Positions 1 through 11,640 of a stretch of DNA of 64,000 nt are shown one piece after another. Made by a program: the position numbers and the translations under genes. The stretch covers positions 124,001-188,000 of the forward strand of contig JAOTOL010001454.1 of assembly GCA_034440575.1 (NCBI GenBank), written 5' to 3'. Source of the stretch: Imbricaverruca yamaguchii. Taxonomy: Eukaryota; Arthropoda; Thecostraca; Neoverrucidae. How positions within the stretch are numbered: position 1 is the first letter of the stretch; the number at the start of each line of letters is the position of its first letter. The notes under the pieces are model-generated. The model made no database searches and was not told where the DNA came from. It saw nothing but the letters and a program-made list of their open reading frames with translations.

Positions 1-1699
1 CATACACCCGACCGGCGCGGCATCCCCCGCCAGAGTGACGATGACCGCCCGGTCACGTGACATGACGTCACAGTCAGCTGACCGGCGGCTGGCTCGTGAT
101 CCCGAGCTGGCTGGATCGGCATCGGCTAAGTTTTGCCATCAAGCCCTTTGAACAAAGAATGCGCCGAGTTCGGAGAAAGTATCGCAGCGGAGGCTGACGG
201 CAATCCCCCAAAAAGACAACGGGTAGTTTTCAGTGAGGACATTGGGAGATAAAGCGTTGTAACACAAAGCTATCATGGTTTCAAAACCGTGACGGTTCGG
301 GTCCCACAGCTGCAAGAATGGGGCGTTGAGATGAGCCTGCGATCTTTATGCACGGGGTAGACACGTTCGGGCTTTGCCCTCAGCCGGAAACATTTAGTTT
401 CATAAATTTCTTGTTCCTTCCCTATCATCCTCCATCCTATCCCATTCGGATATCGAAATGCTGTAGTAAGCGAGCATGCATCTTACATAGCCTGGTATGT
501 TAACATTACAGTGATATTTGTGCAATTTTGTGAATATGTAACTGCTCAGCCATTGGTAAATAGCAGGAGACCTTGCTCTCGCAATCTGCTTAGTTAGTGT
601 TGCAAATATTTGTGTTCCGTATGTAAACTTGGAGACAGTTGAAGTTAGCATGGTATACAACGCAGCTTCAACATCTGCAATTTCGTGTTTCAACCTGTGT
701 GCCTCAAAACAGCGCATGGGGCCAGCGGATGATTATAATATAACTGTGTTGTCCGAAGAGCCGTTGCTTGGCACCAAAAATGAGGACTAGGACGTCCTCG
801 AACCGTTCAGCAGTGATAGCTCTCTGATGACTGATACAACAGGCGTCAGCGGTTGAACATGGGCACCAGTGCCTGACAGAAGATTGACCCAGATGGCCTG
901 CAATAAACCGGTCCTCCGTGCGGTGTGTTGATGACAATGGCGTCGAAGTATTTAAGACGTGCGTTACACCCCAAACGAGGGCTGCTACCGCAGAGGCATG
1001 AGGCCACCCAGGCGTTCAGACGGCGTCTCGTCACTGCAGTGCTGGGGACGAAAGCCGCCGGCAGCACCGTCGGTCGCGAACCCAGCGAGGCACATCGAGG
1101 CGGCGCGACAGCAGCCTCTCACACCCGATACGAAACAAAGCGCACGCCGCACGCAGCACAGCCGTGGCCTGCGGGTGCACGCCCCCAGCCGCCGCGACAC
1201 CTGGAAGCGGGCACCAGACCGGGCGGCCTCTGGTCGTCCGAGACCTCATGCAGTCGCAACACCAAGCGGATCACGTAGGTGGGCGGGCTGGCGTCGACTG
1301 GGACAGGGGTCAGACGTCGGGGGGCGGGTGTGCGCCGGGGTCAGGGGGGGGGGGCACGGGGTCGGGCGAGCCGCGGGATGGGCGGGACACGGGGCGGGGC
1401 GTGCCACGGGGTCGGACGGACGACGGAGTCGGACGGGTCACGGGGTCGGGCGGGCCACGGGGTGGGGCGGCGCGGGGGCGTGCCCGGGCGGCGTGTCAGT
1501 CCGGCTATTGATTGGTCGGCGGCCGGGCCGCAGGCGGCGTGCGGTGGTGCGCTCCAGGCCTGGCCGGACGGCGCCGGCCGGCCGCGGCCGGCCGTACTTA
1601 CTGCTGCCAACCGACTCCTGGGCACCACGGGCCGACGCGGCGGACCGGGGTCGGAGGTCTGCGACAGAGGCGAGGGTCAGCGCTCGCGCGGCCCCCGGC

Positions 1700-1739
1700 C
1701 GCCCCGCCGAGTCGCACCTGTGGGCGACTCGGCGGGGCG
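1700..1739. repeat. Perfect 16 bp inverted repeat
   Basis: CGCCCCGCCGAGTCGC and its exact complement are separated by 8 nt (ACCTGTGG). It would form a very stable GC hairpin within CpG-rich intronic DNA. Confidence 0.9.
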
Positions 1740-1830
1740 ACGCGCGCGGCTGACCTCGCCGCGCGCGTGGTCAGCGCGCGGCGGCGGGCCGCCCACTGCC
1801 AACGCACGCCGGGGCTCGCCGCTGGTGTGT

Positions 1831-1942
1831 GGCATGTCAACCGATGTCAAATACCGCAGGGAAGAGTGCATGTCAACCGATGTCAGATTCCGCAGTGAAG
1901 AGTGCATGTCAACTGATGTCAGATATCGCAGATCAGAGTGCA
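1831..1942 (+). repeat. 36 bp minisatellite, 3 copies
   Basis: The unit GCATGTCAACCGATGTCAGA plus TTCCGCAGTGAAGAGT repeats three times with few changes. As 36 is a multiple of three, it makes a repetitive open frame on the minus strand; there is no reason to think it is translated. Confidence 0.9.
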
Positions 1943-2208
1943 TGGTTCGAATCGGCATGGGTATGTAGTATGACGAGAGCCTCATGACAGCTTCAAACGG
2001 CATTCATCACACCGATAAGCAAGCTCAGACCGACAGTAGCGGCTGCTGGAAGCTCACTGAAGCCGACTCCAAGCAAGCGGGTACGTCAGCGCACACGTGT
2101 GGCGAGTCAGTGGTGCTACAGAGGCAGAGAGAGAGAGGGAGAGAGAGAGAGTGGCGCGGATAGCGTCCGCTGGCGCACCACACACCCGCAACCGCCAGGC
2201 ACACTTAC

Positions 2209-2292
2209 CGCCTGCGCATCGGCAAACTCAAACTGCATCTCAGCGCCGAACACCTCGCGGATTATGCCGTCAATCACCTCATCCGTGCGATT
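2209..2292 (-). CDS. para: Candidate sodium channel I-II linker exon (84 nt)
   Basis: A short frame NRTDEVIDGIIREVFGAEMQ followed by FEFADAQA is bounded by a good acceptor (C-rich tract then ggtgcag|AAT) and a good donor (CAGGCG|gtaagt). It is phase 0-0, matching the phase-0 donor of the exon 418 bp upstream in the transcript. VIDGIIREVFG vaguely resembles the VLNDIIEQA segment of the fly linker, but this is too short to prove homology. It may be an optional linker exon, since para linker exons are often alternatively spliced, or a chance open frame between cryptic splice sites. RNA evidence would decide. Confidence 0.5.
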
Positions 2293-2710
2293 CTGCACCG
2301 GTGGGCCGGGCGGCGGGGGGCGGGGGCGGTCGCCGTCGGCGCGTACCTTGGAGAACGGAGCAGCGTCGGTCAGCGGCCGCGCGCGTCGACGTCGACGCCA
2401 CTACCAACGCCGCCGTCGGGCCAGGTGCGGCGCTGCGCCCGGACGGCCGGCAGGCGGCGGACGGGGTGCATGCGTCGGTCGCAGACCAGGATAGAGATGT
2501 CGGGAACGACCGGGACAGAGTCGGCGAGCCGAGGGAGACAGAGAGACAGAGAGCGAGACAGCAGGACGGGAGCAAGCTGCGGCGGCGGCGGCTGGCGGCG
2601 CTGGAGCACCGCGGCAAGCTGGGAGCCCGGCACTATCGACAGCGCGTCGCCGTCGTCGCGTCAGGCGTCATGCATCCGCCGCGCATGCGGCCCAACCGGC
2701 CCGTACTCAC

Positions 2711-3112
2711 GCCGTCTGGCTGCGCGTCGAAGGCGTCGGCGGGCGGCGCGCGGCGCGACAGCAGTTGCGACTCTTTGGTAAGGCCCCTTCCATTGAGCAG
2801 GTCGCCGTGCGAGTTGTACGAGCGTCGCGAGCCGTGCGACGTGTAGGAGCCGTGGCGCGAGCCGGCCAGCTGGCCGCCCGGCTGCTGCTGGTAGACGGGC
2901 AGCACCATGGTGCCGTTCTCCTCCGAGATGGGCGTCACGGCCGCCGAGTCGTCCGCGTACGGCAGGTGCTCCTGCGCGTCCACGTAGGTGGACAGCACCA
3001 GCGGCTTGCGGTCGCCCAGCTTGCGGCCGTTGGTCGGCCGCCACGAGTGCTGGTGGCTGCCGCGCGAGCCGCGCCGCATGTTGAACGGCGAGCCGGGCAG
3101 GCTGAGGCTGCC
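2711..3112 (-). CDS. para: Sodium channel domain I-II linker exon 2
   Basis: This 402 nt exon (134 codons, phase 0-0) reads [20 protein letters not shown], later [20 protein letters not shown], then [20 protein letters not shown], and [20 protein letters not shown] near its C-terminal half. These blocks match the para linker closely ([16 protein letters not shown], the DRKPLVL and HLPYADDS blocks, SYTSH...SHGDLL). RRGS and RRSY fit basophilic kinase (PKA-like) consensus sites, which are known to modulate this linker in the family. The acceptor is gttgcag|GGC, inside a very GC-rich stretch with almost no pyrimidine tract; the donor is GACGGC|gtgagt. On the transcript, GC-rich repeats (3121-3360) lie directly upstream of the acceptor. 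Confidence 0.95.
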
Positions 3113-3120
3113 CTGCAACA

Positions 3121-3360
3121 CGCCGACCGGCCGCTTACCGGGCAGCCGCGGGCAGCCGCGGACGGCCGACGGCAGCCGAAGGCCGCCGACCGGCCGCTTA
3201 CCGGGCAGCCGATGGCAGCCGCGCCGGCCGACTGCCGACGGCTGCCCGCGGCTGCCGTCGGCAGCCGTCGGCTGTCACCGGCTGCCTTCGGCTGCCGACA
3301 GCTGCCGTCGGCTGCCGCCAGCTGCCGTCGGCTGCCGCCAGCTGCCCTGCCAGAGTGCGC
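3121..3360 (+). repeat. GC-rich repeat block beside linker exon acceptor
   Basis: Overlapping repeats of CGGCTGCCGTCGGCTGCCG type and a duplicated CCGGCCGCTTACCGGGCAGC (3125 and 3190 region). The first of these includes the intronic sequence just upstream of the linker exon 2 acceptor. Confidence 0.8.
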
Positions 3361-4848
3361 GTCGGCCGGCGGGCGGCGGGCGGCGCGCTCGACCCGGTGC
3401 AGCTTCACGTGAACAGGCGTGGGAGTCGCGCCGTCCGACGGCGGCGCCGGCCGGACGGCGCGACGGCAAGCATGGCTCGGTGTGACAGAGCGGTGAGGTG
3501 GCGGCGGCGGCCGGGTGCCGGGTGGGCAGGCGGGCAGCCGCGCGGGTCACGTGACACCGGCTGCGGGCGGTTACGGCGTCGCGGCGTCGCGGCGCCACGC
3601 GTGCGGACAGTCTCAGGGCGCGCACCCTGAGCGTGCGGCGCGCACAGTCACGAGGCCCCGCACGAGCAGATGCTTGTCAGACACGTGTTGGCTGGTGTGG
3701 CTGCTGTCTGTCGTGATGGTACAGGGCACCGACCGATACACTATGCACTATAATACACCGATACACGCGCACACACAGCACTGTATTTAAACGGAGTATA
3801 CACATTCAAAGTGGTGTGGTTTCGAACATAAAAGGGAAATGGCAAGCTTAAAAGGCATCACAAATTACTCCACTGGCTGTTCGATTCTCTAAGTCTTACT
3901 ATGACGATTAAATGATATGACGATAATTACATGGAGTGGTTACAATGTTTGCTCGATTTCGATGAACGATTTTGTTCTACTTTGTGCATCTCAGGACAGT
4001 TACGAGATACCGGATGTATCCGCCATACACTGGGTCAATGAATACTTTTACAGCTGATCTGCGCTAACGCTATTAGCATAGGTACTACCGATGCAGTATT
4101 GCTGACTGTCTCGGGCCAACAGGATATGCAGACTTCACTGCTGAACAAGCTGTAATATCCGATCTAATAGAGATACTATGGTTCAGCATCACTACACTGC
4201 ACTAACAGCTACACACTGACACAGAGGAAGTCATTAGCAATGACGATATAAGACAGGTCATTATGAGCGACCTACAGTTCCAAAGTAAGCATGGTTCTAG
4301 TCTTGCTAGCTGGCAATACATCTAAGCTGGTTCACCTCACAGCAGAAGTCCAGAGCGATCACAATTTTCCGCCATATGTCAACTACTAAACGATAATGAG
4401 GAGCGAGAACTGTCAGAGGCGCAAAATGTCTACGGTCATTCTCTGGCCAACAGTAGGCGGCTAGGTCTATCCCAGCTAAATAGGACCACCTAGTGGTCAC
4501 ACCAATAAGCACATACCTGTCATGATTTCATTATCTACTCCTATCACCGTCCGTTATGTGCTGCAAGAAGGAGCAGATATAGCCGGAAGGAAAACCCCAA
4601 GTCTTGGAGTAAAGTTGAAGCAAAAAGCACTTCAGGGTGGGAAGTTTTCGAATAGACATGAGTTGACGGAGTGCGACAGGCAGCCACCATTCCTCAGTTG
4701 CCCTCAAGTGACAATGCATATATTTTGTAACGAACTGACAACCCATCACTCGCCATGCCAATGACGATCACTTGGCTCCCAGCCTGTCGCACAGTACACC
4801 ACATGGTTTGTGAGATTCAGGCGCATTAGCCCCATGTCACATGTTGGA

Positions 4849-4985
4849 GACTTGGGTCCCACAGAATGTAGCCCGTGGACCCCACGGAACGTAGGAGACT
4901 TGGGACCGACAGAAAGTAGGAGTCTTAGGTCCCACAGAATGCAGCCCGTGGGCCCCACGGAACGTAGGAAACTTGGGGCTCCAAC
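4849..4985 (+). repeat. Imperfect 73 bp tandem duplication
   Basis: GTCCCACAGAATGTAGCCCG and CCCCACGGAACGTAGGA occur twice about 73 bp apart, with a partial third unit between them. Confidence 0.8.
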
Positions 4986-5252
4986 GCTGGATGCGGACAC
5001 CCCCGGGCTCTCCTCACTTATATCGCAAACCATGCAGTGAAATCGCCGTCCAGCCTGCCGTGAGGGATCGACAAGATCAAGATACGTGCCCCAGAGTTCG
5101 TAGCCGTGGAAGACAGGCAAAACGGACACGGAACCGGATTGTCCGAAGCCGGCCACGCCCGCCCTGGGCTCCGTCGCGGTCCCTGACTCAGAAGGCGGCC
5201 ACGCCCGCCCCGCTACTGTACCCGGCCCACAACGCATCCCGTACACCGTCGC

Positions 5253-5392
<140 letters not shown>

Positions 5393-5427
5393 GCGCGCAT
5401 CCACGCGACCAGCGAACGCCCACTCAC

Positions 5428-5646
5428 CTTCCTCGCCAGCGGCCTTCCATTGGCTCTGGGCTTTTGGTCGATGGTATCCATGCCCATTTCGGACTTGATA
5501 CTAATCCCCTCACGGTTCTCGTGCTCCTTTTCTTGCCCGGTGAACAGCTCATCACTATGGCACGTGTGCAGAGAAGGGGAGCGACCCACGCTCTCGCCGT
5601 CACCCTTTCCTCGCCGGCGTGCCTCCGCCCGCTCTGCCTTCGCGTC
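5428..5646 (-). CDS. para: Sodium channel domain I-II linker exon 1
   Basis: This 219 nt exon (73 codons, phase 0-0) starts DAKAERAEARRRGKGDGESV, continues GRSPSLHTCHSDELFTGQEK, and ends RANGRPLARK. The motif around SPSLHTCHSDELFTGQEK corresponds to the para linker stretch SPTYSCISYELFVGGEK, and ISIKSEM to MSIRSVE. The acceptor is gtccacag|GAC and the donor AGGAAG|gtgagt. The region is cytoplasmic, variable and rich in possible phosphorylation sites. A (CA)n tract (5253-5390) begins about 37 nt beyond the donor on the transcript as a long (UG)n run. The exon is symmetric, so skipping it would keep the frame; whether that happens is unknown. Confidence 0.88.
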
Positions 5647-6311
5647 CTGTGGACGTGCGAGAGCCGCCGTGGTAGTAGGTGACCATGGGGTATGCGCAGT
5701 GGCATCGCACCAGACACCATCGCTACGGCACTGTCCTATACAGAGGTGTAGGAACGGCCTTTAGAAATTGGTCTTAAGTAAGAACAAAAACAAGCGGATG
5801 GGTACTTGCCTTTGCCTGTGCCGTAGCACAAGATAAGACGAGTGCACCCGTAAATTTTCGAGCGCTCTAGAACCCTTCCTAACACGAGACGTTAAAAAAA
5901 CAATTCAGTGACATACTTGACCGCTACTAATCGTTTTTTTTCAGCAACGTACATCACAAATACATTTCGACTTGACGTTGTTTGTGCAATACCAGACCTG
6001 TCGTGCTTTGCTGATGATGAAGATTAGGAAGTGTGCAACATGTCGAGTAGGTCCTCCGCTGATGCGCTCGCCGACCAATGCTAGTGCTTTGGCTGTGCTT
6101 TCTCCTTAATTTTACAATCCGCTGCCCCCGACGGTCCTTCCCTAAACTGGCACCAAAACTGACTCACCCGGTGGCAAGCCACGATGGGCAACGAGTTCGT
6201 TTTTCACCCAGCCAATTATAGAGCCTGAACGTGAGCGTAAACTATGAACTACGGCGCCTGGGGCGTCTACATCGCTGCAGCCCCGGGCTGGCCCCCACTG
6301 CCGTGTCTCAC

Positions 6312-6494
6312 CTCTTTCCTCTCTCGCTCTGCCACGGCCGCCTCCTCATTCATGCGGTCCTCCTCTGCTCTCCGCTCCAACTGATCGTACGACATGGCCA
6401 CGATGGCCAAGATCAAGTTCAGCAAGTAGTATGAGTTCATGAAGATGACCACGATGAAGAAGATCAGATGCAATGGACCGGCTGTCCGAATAAT
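6312..6494 (-). CDS. para: Sodium channel domain I S6 exon
   Basis: This 183 nt exon (61 codons, phase 0-0) encodes [20 protein letters not shown], then [20 protein letters not shown], then an acidic and basic cytoplasmic helix ([21 protein letters not shown]). It is the pore-lining S6 and the start of the I-II linker. The acceptor is cgacag|ATT and the donor AAAGAG|gtgaga. Two changes from the usual family pattern can be read directly: the widely conserved FLGSFYL reads FMNSYYL (hinge Gly to Asn), and GPWH reads GPLH. The frame is intact, so these look like real substitutions and not decay. Confidence 0.96.
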
Positions 6495-7169
6495 CTGTCG
6501 GCGCAAACGTCGTAGGCTAAAGGTGATGCAAACTCAGGTCAGCTTCTGAACCGGTTCACTCATTTGGTAGGCATCACTTCTACATCTTGTGTATGCTCTG
6601 ACAGTCACTTTGCTTCAGGGACCTGATGGTGTGCATGCTCAGATAGTCGCATTGCTTCTGGAATCTGCTTGAATGATGCATTGTGTATGCATGGCTCATG
6701 TGTGCGCTGTGTTGTCGGACTACGTGAATGTCGTACCATTTGCTTATGCGTGTCTACAATTCTTGACAACCATTGCGCGTCGAATTATACTTCACAGCGT
6801 TCAGCAATCCTCAACCTCCCACTGTTAGTTAGATATTTGGACACGCCTCTAGACATCATACAATGTTGTGTCTAAGCGAAAATAATTTACGCTACAAAAA
6901 CCTAATCTCAATCAAGTGCCAAACGCCACCAGTAGTGTTTCAGCAATAGCTATCGTTCATCATGAATAATGAATTATTGGATGCTCAGCAGTATCCATAC
7001 CCTACGCAAAGAGGCCCTCGTGTCTTATTCACGACACTCTGTCATTGACAGACACCCACGCTGGGAGACACAAGCACTCGTCAAGTGATAATGACGGCAA
7101 CGCTGTTCCTCAACCACAGAACTGCAAAGTGTTCACAGGGGAACGACAGGGCAGAGCCGACGTACTTAC

Positions 7170-7314
7170 CAGCTGATACAGGTTCTCCCAGTAGTCCTGG
7201 GTCATGAGCCGAAAAGAGGCGAGCATAGCGTAGCCGAACGTGTCGAATGTTGTGTAGCCGTAGTTGGGGTTGGGCCCGAATCCCTCCAGGCATACGTAAT
7301 CGGGAGGACAGTTG
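7170..7314 (-). CDS. para: Sodium channel domain I pore-loop exon
   Basis: This 145 nt exon is one nucleotide of a split codon plus 48 codons. It reads [20 protein letters not shown], then [20 protein letters not shown], then YWENLYQL. It contains the two turret cysteines (NCP, YVCL) and pore helix I. The selectivity Asp is in MTQDYWE, the D of the sodium-channel DEKA ring. The residue after it is Tyr, an aromatic at the position linked to tetrodotoxin sensitivity (insects usually have Phe). The acceptor is gttccag|C and the donor CAGCTG|gtaagt. It leaves in phase 0 and joins IIRTAGP of the S6 exon. The preceding S5 exon is 37.5 kb away and out of phase. Confidence 0.95.
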
Positions 7315-10300
7315 CTGGAACACGTGGCCGGTGTCAGCGCAACCAGGTAGCCGCGACAATCTCGAGAAGCGGCCATCTGGAGGGAACAGACTATGCCAGC
7401 GATTGCGTCGAGGAATATTGCAGCGATCGGAGAAGACCGCAGAGCTTTTGGGTCCCGAGTACCTCTAACATTCGGTTCCACGGCTTTAATAACTACAAAT
7501 TGTACTTTTGAAAATTGCAAATGAGCCCATCTGATGTGTTCATGCTCATCTACTTTAGGAATGATGGGCACTCCCACTAATTTCATTGATGTCACGTCGT
7601 TTCTCAAGACCACGGATCGCACCGAGGTGTCGATCCGGAGGGGGGGGGGGCGGTTCAGATCAGATATGGCGCCGAGCGACGAATGGATGGATGTCCAGGT
7701 CGCGGGATCACGGATCGCGCTGAGGAATAGCCGCGGAGAGCGGCCAGGCCGGAGATCGCGCCGAGCGATGGATGGATTAGCTCAAGCGACTGCTCGATGG
7801 AAGGCGCTTCGACGCGCCACCCGAGGCTTTTGCTGATCATCAGATGTCGGTGTGGCGCTGCGTCTTTTGCCGAGAGGGAAACACATCCTGGCGGTAAACA
7901 TGTTGACGTAGGGACACCAGTGTGACGGAGCCGCACCCCAACAATGCCAACCACTCGTCACATATAAGCTCTGCTCTTGCAGCGGGTGACAGTCAACATG
8001 TTCGAATCATGAGGCAATCGCACCCTTATCCGAAGGTCAAAAGGGCAGTGGTTTTTCACAGGATCATAAACAAGTAGCATGATAATGATGCGACGTGTCA
8101 TGCAGCGTTCCGCCATACAGCTACAACTATAAGCAGATTAAAATACCCAAGGCTGGAGCACATCTTTGCTGGGGGTTTTCTGCGTGAGGTGGGGGTGAGG
8201 GGTAGCATGAAATGTAGACATACCAATCCACACAACTGACACCTTGAGCACACTTCACAAGTCAACCTAGTATCCTTACGTTACTATTAGTATGCTATTT
8301 AGAAATTACTTCCATTTCCGAAGAAGGATATATTCAAAGAAAGATAAGCTTGTCGTGCGACATGAATTAATCTACCACTAGGAGCTTTTTGCCTAGCATG
8401 CAGAAAAGAGCAAATCCCAGTTGGATCATTAAAACATGACTGATCACGGCTCGCGATAAGTAGAGTTCGCTGCGACGATTCTCAACCTACTAACCGATCG
8501 GGAACTTCATTATGCGGCAGACTTCTGACAAACGAGAGCCTAACACACTGCAAATGTGCTGCCATGGCGGTCCTGCTACAGCGCCGCGACCCGACCCGTG
8601 TGGGGTACCGGCGTGAGCCTTCCATCGGCGTGGATGAACATGACTCAAGCCCTCCGGGTAGGAGAGATCAAAGGCCAGATCCCCGCCAGATAAGCTGCCG
8701 AGGCGGCAAAAATTGCACCGCAACACGTTGCAGGAAGAAACGTCACAAGTACCTCGCTCCGGAAGCGTTGCCACAGACCATGTAGTCGCCCATCGTGCTA
8801 GCTTCGTCTCGAATCCAGCGACCTGGAAGAGGACACGCCGCGGTCAGACAACATCCTGGCTCTCCGTGTTCGGCTCAAAAGTCGCCGAGAAGTTGAAGGT
8901 CGCTTGCGGCTTTTGCGATGGACAGCGATGACCGAGTACGGGTACTCTTGTTCACACTCGGCGAGAACTAATCGGTGTGAGCTGCCCCAGGCTGTACCGT
9001 ACCAGCACGCTGTTAAAATGTCAATAACATTTTCCTTGTACTGTTTTAAGTGTTGGGTCCTTCGCTCAAAATTAGACCTGATCTTTTCGTCATCTTTATA
9101 TGCTCGCACTACAGTATTATCTTTGGAGTCCGCGCATTTCATTGCTCAAAGGAGAAACGTCCTGGCGGTAGTTGGCCGGTGCCGATCCAGCCGACACCAT
9201 CCAAGGGTCAGCCAGCTGCCGGCCACGTGGTTATGAGGTCATGCATGTCACGTGACACGTGCGCTCCCAGACCGCGCGAATGCGTGGCCAAAGTCAGTTG
9301 GATGATCGGTGTCGCCTTGAACGGTTGTGTGCGGCATGAACTGAGCGGGAAGACTGCGAGACTACAAGGACCGTGGCACCGCTTGTCACCTATGATGAGT
9401 TGACAATTCCGCATTGCGCATTTTTGTTTGAGATACGTACACATTATCTGACAGATCAGCGGCACTAAGGAAAACATTGCAGCCAAATTCGATTGAATGT
9501 ATTTCACTGCAAATGCAATGAATTCCCGTTTTTGCAATGAACATACGCCGAAATTTCAGGCACCAATTCCACATCGTGCACTTCTGCCGAATATGGAGTG
9601 CCCATCCTAACTTTGAATACCGTACGCCGAAGCGGCGAAATAGGCTTTGCTTACTTCTCAAATGTCTACATTTCCATGGGCATTGAACGTAATAGCAAGC
9701 GAGGCATGTCATGTCTTCACGGATTGCCCACAGAGGTCAGCCGCTGCCGGTTCATCAGCTTCCTGTCGAGGTACAGTGGCCGATCCTGTGTCTGCAACAG
9801 GGCAACGACCCATTGCGACCCTCCTGTCCTCGCATATCCATCACCCTCATTGGTGCCTGATGCTGATATTCCTAAAGGTTCTAGGGAGTGTAAGTGATCA
9901 TAAAATTGTCCAAAAGGAGAGGGTCACATTGAGTCGGCCAGCGGAACAATGCGACAATTTGTGATGATGCCATAGGCGACATGACTGCCGGGTTAGGCCC
10001 ATGGCCATTCCTGGCATAGTGGGCGAACCATCATTTATGCAGGTCAAGTAGCTCTTCGTGAAAAACTTCCGATCTGCCCATCTCTGTAATCAAAACGGAA
10101 GTCACCTCGTATCTGATGATGGGAATTTAGTGCGACTGGGGGCATGATCGGGGCGGGCAGTTTTATTACGACTGTTTCGAAGGAGCATACATTCAGTATG
10201 GTATATATCGGAGATTGGTGACATAGTCAGCGTGCAATGAGACAGGTTGATAGTCCAGCCTGGATTGAAACCGCCACACATTCCAGTGTGTATTGTAGAG

Positions 10301-10973
10301 GTAATTGTCTGCGCCTTACTCTATTCGAAGCGTACGTGGCTACATCGATCTTATGTGGGATGGGATTTGGATTGTTGCTATAATGGAATGGCCTGATTCT
10401 ATAAGACTACATCGATCAGTGTGATTAGAACTGGTTTCCAGGTGTGCAGCTAGTACACAATTATTCTTCAGATATATTGCTTCAGCTCACCGCCATGTGT
10501 CAGAAAATGTGTGCGAGTTGCTTGGGAGTAGTGAATCGTGAGTTAATTCGGTACTGCGGGCGGTTCTGCGCTGAGAGTGAAAGTCCGAGAGTCTGAGAGT
10601 CAAATCCACCTGCGTTTGAGGTGTCCGTCCAGTAAGGATGCGAGGATGACGCGTGTGGCTGCCGAGACCAACTGCCTGCGAATAGTGTGGTCCACGTTTG
10701 GTGGCACAGCTTTTTGTGCTCGCTGCCTGCGTGGTGTTGGCTGAAATAGTGCCGCGCCCGTGCGGATCCTGGCTCTCCCTCCCGTGCGGCTCCGCCGGCT
10801 CCCTCGCCTTGGTGTGCAGGTGTCGCGTGCTCTGTTCGGCCGTGTGGATTTGTCTCAGGCGCCGGACTCTCCCGAGTGGCAGACGATGTTTCCGCAGCTG
10901 ACGATTGTGTTGACTACTGAGGCGACTCAGCCATCACGACCTCTACCTGCGGGGTTCCTTGTGAGTGTCTCTT

Positions 10974-11640
10974 CCGCCGGATATTTGGCCTGGTGACCGT
11001 GGCTGGGGACCGCCGGATATTTGGCCTGGTGACCGCGGCTGGGGACCGCCGGATATTTGGCCTGGTGACCGCGGCTGGGGACCGCCGGATATTTGGCCTG
11101 GTGACCGCGCCTGAGACCGCCGGATATTTGCCTGGTGACCGCGGCTGGAGACCGCCGGATATTTGGCCTGGTGACCGCGGCTGGAGACCGCCGGATATTT
11201 GGCCTGGTGACCGCGGCTGGGGACCGCCGGATATTTGGCCTGGTGACCGCGCCTGGAGACCGCTGGATATTTGGCCTGGTGACCGCGGCCGGGGACAGCC
11301 GGATATTTGTCCTGGTGACCGCGGCTGGGGACAGCCGGATATTTGGCCTGGTGACCGCGGCTGGAGACCGCCGGATATTTGGCCTGGTGACCGCGGCCGG
11401 GGACAGCCGGATATTTGGCCTGGTGACCGCGGCTGGGGACAGCCGGATATTTGGCCTGGTGACCGCGGCTGGGGACAGCCGGATATTTGGCCTGGTGATC
11501 GCGCCTGGAGACCGCCGGATATTTGGCCTGGTGACCGCGGCTGGGGACAGCCGGATATTTGGCCTGGTGACCGCGGCTGGGGACAGCCGGATATTTGGCC
11601 TGGTGACCGCGGCTGGGGACCGCCGAATATTTGGCTGGAC
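10974..11640 (+). repeat. 36 bp minisatellite, about 18 copies
   Basis: The unit is GCCGGATATTTGGCCTGGTG followed by ACCGCGGCTGGGGACC, with a few variant positions (ACC/ACA, CGGCTGG/CGGCCGG/CGCCTGG). The unit is 12 codons long, so frames of 178-278 codons stay open on both strands. These are repeat artefacts. Confidence 0.97.

Larger units (their letters stand above)
1..2208 (-). other. Intronic DNA 3' of the last visible exon
   Basis: This stretch should be channel intron, with domain II exons beyond the window. About 950-1830 and 2280-2640 are very GC- and CpG-rich and give overlapping open frames on both strands, none with recognisable protein features. A 36 bp minisatellite lies at 1831-1942, a perfect hairpin at 1700-1739 and a GA-rich tract near 2122-2152. 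A 105-codon minus-strand frame at 400-717 is not recognised. No domain II exon is visible. Confidence 0.6.

Noticed and set aside
400..717. 105-codon minus-strand frame with protein-like composition
   Set aside because: Not recognised, single, no splice partner or neighbouring element; kept only as a possible remnant.
959..1968. Frames of up to 264 codons in the first 2 kb
   Set aside because: Same GC-rich shadow effect, partly over the 36 bp minisatellite; no recognisable domain or splice context.
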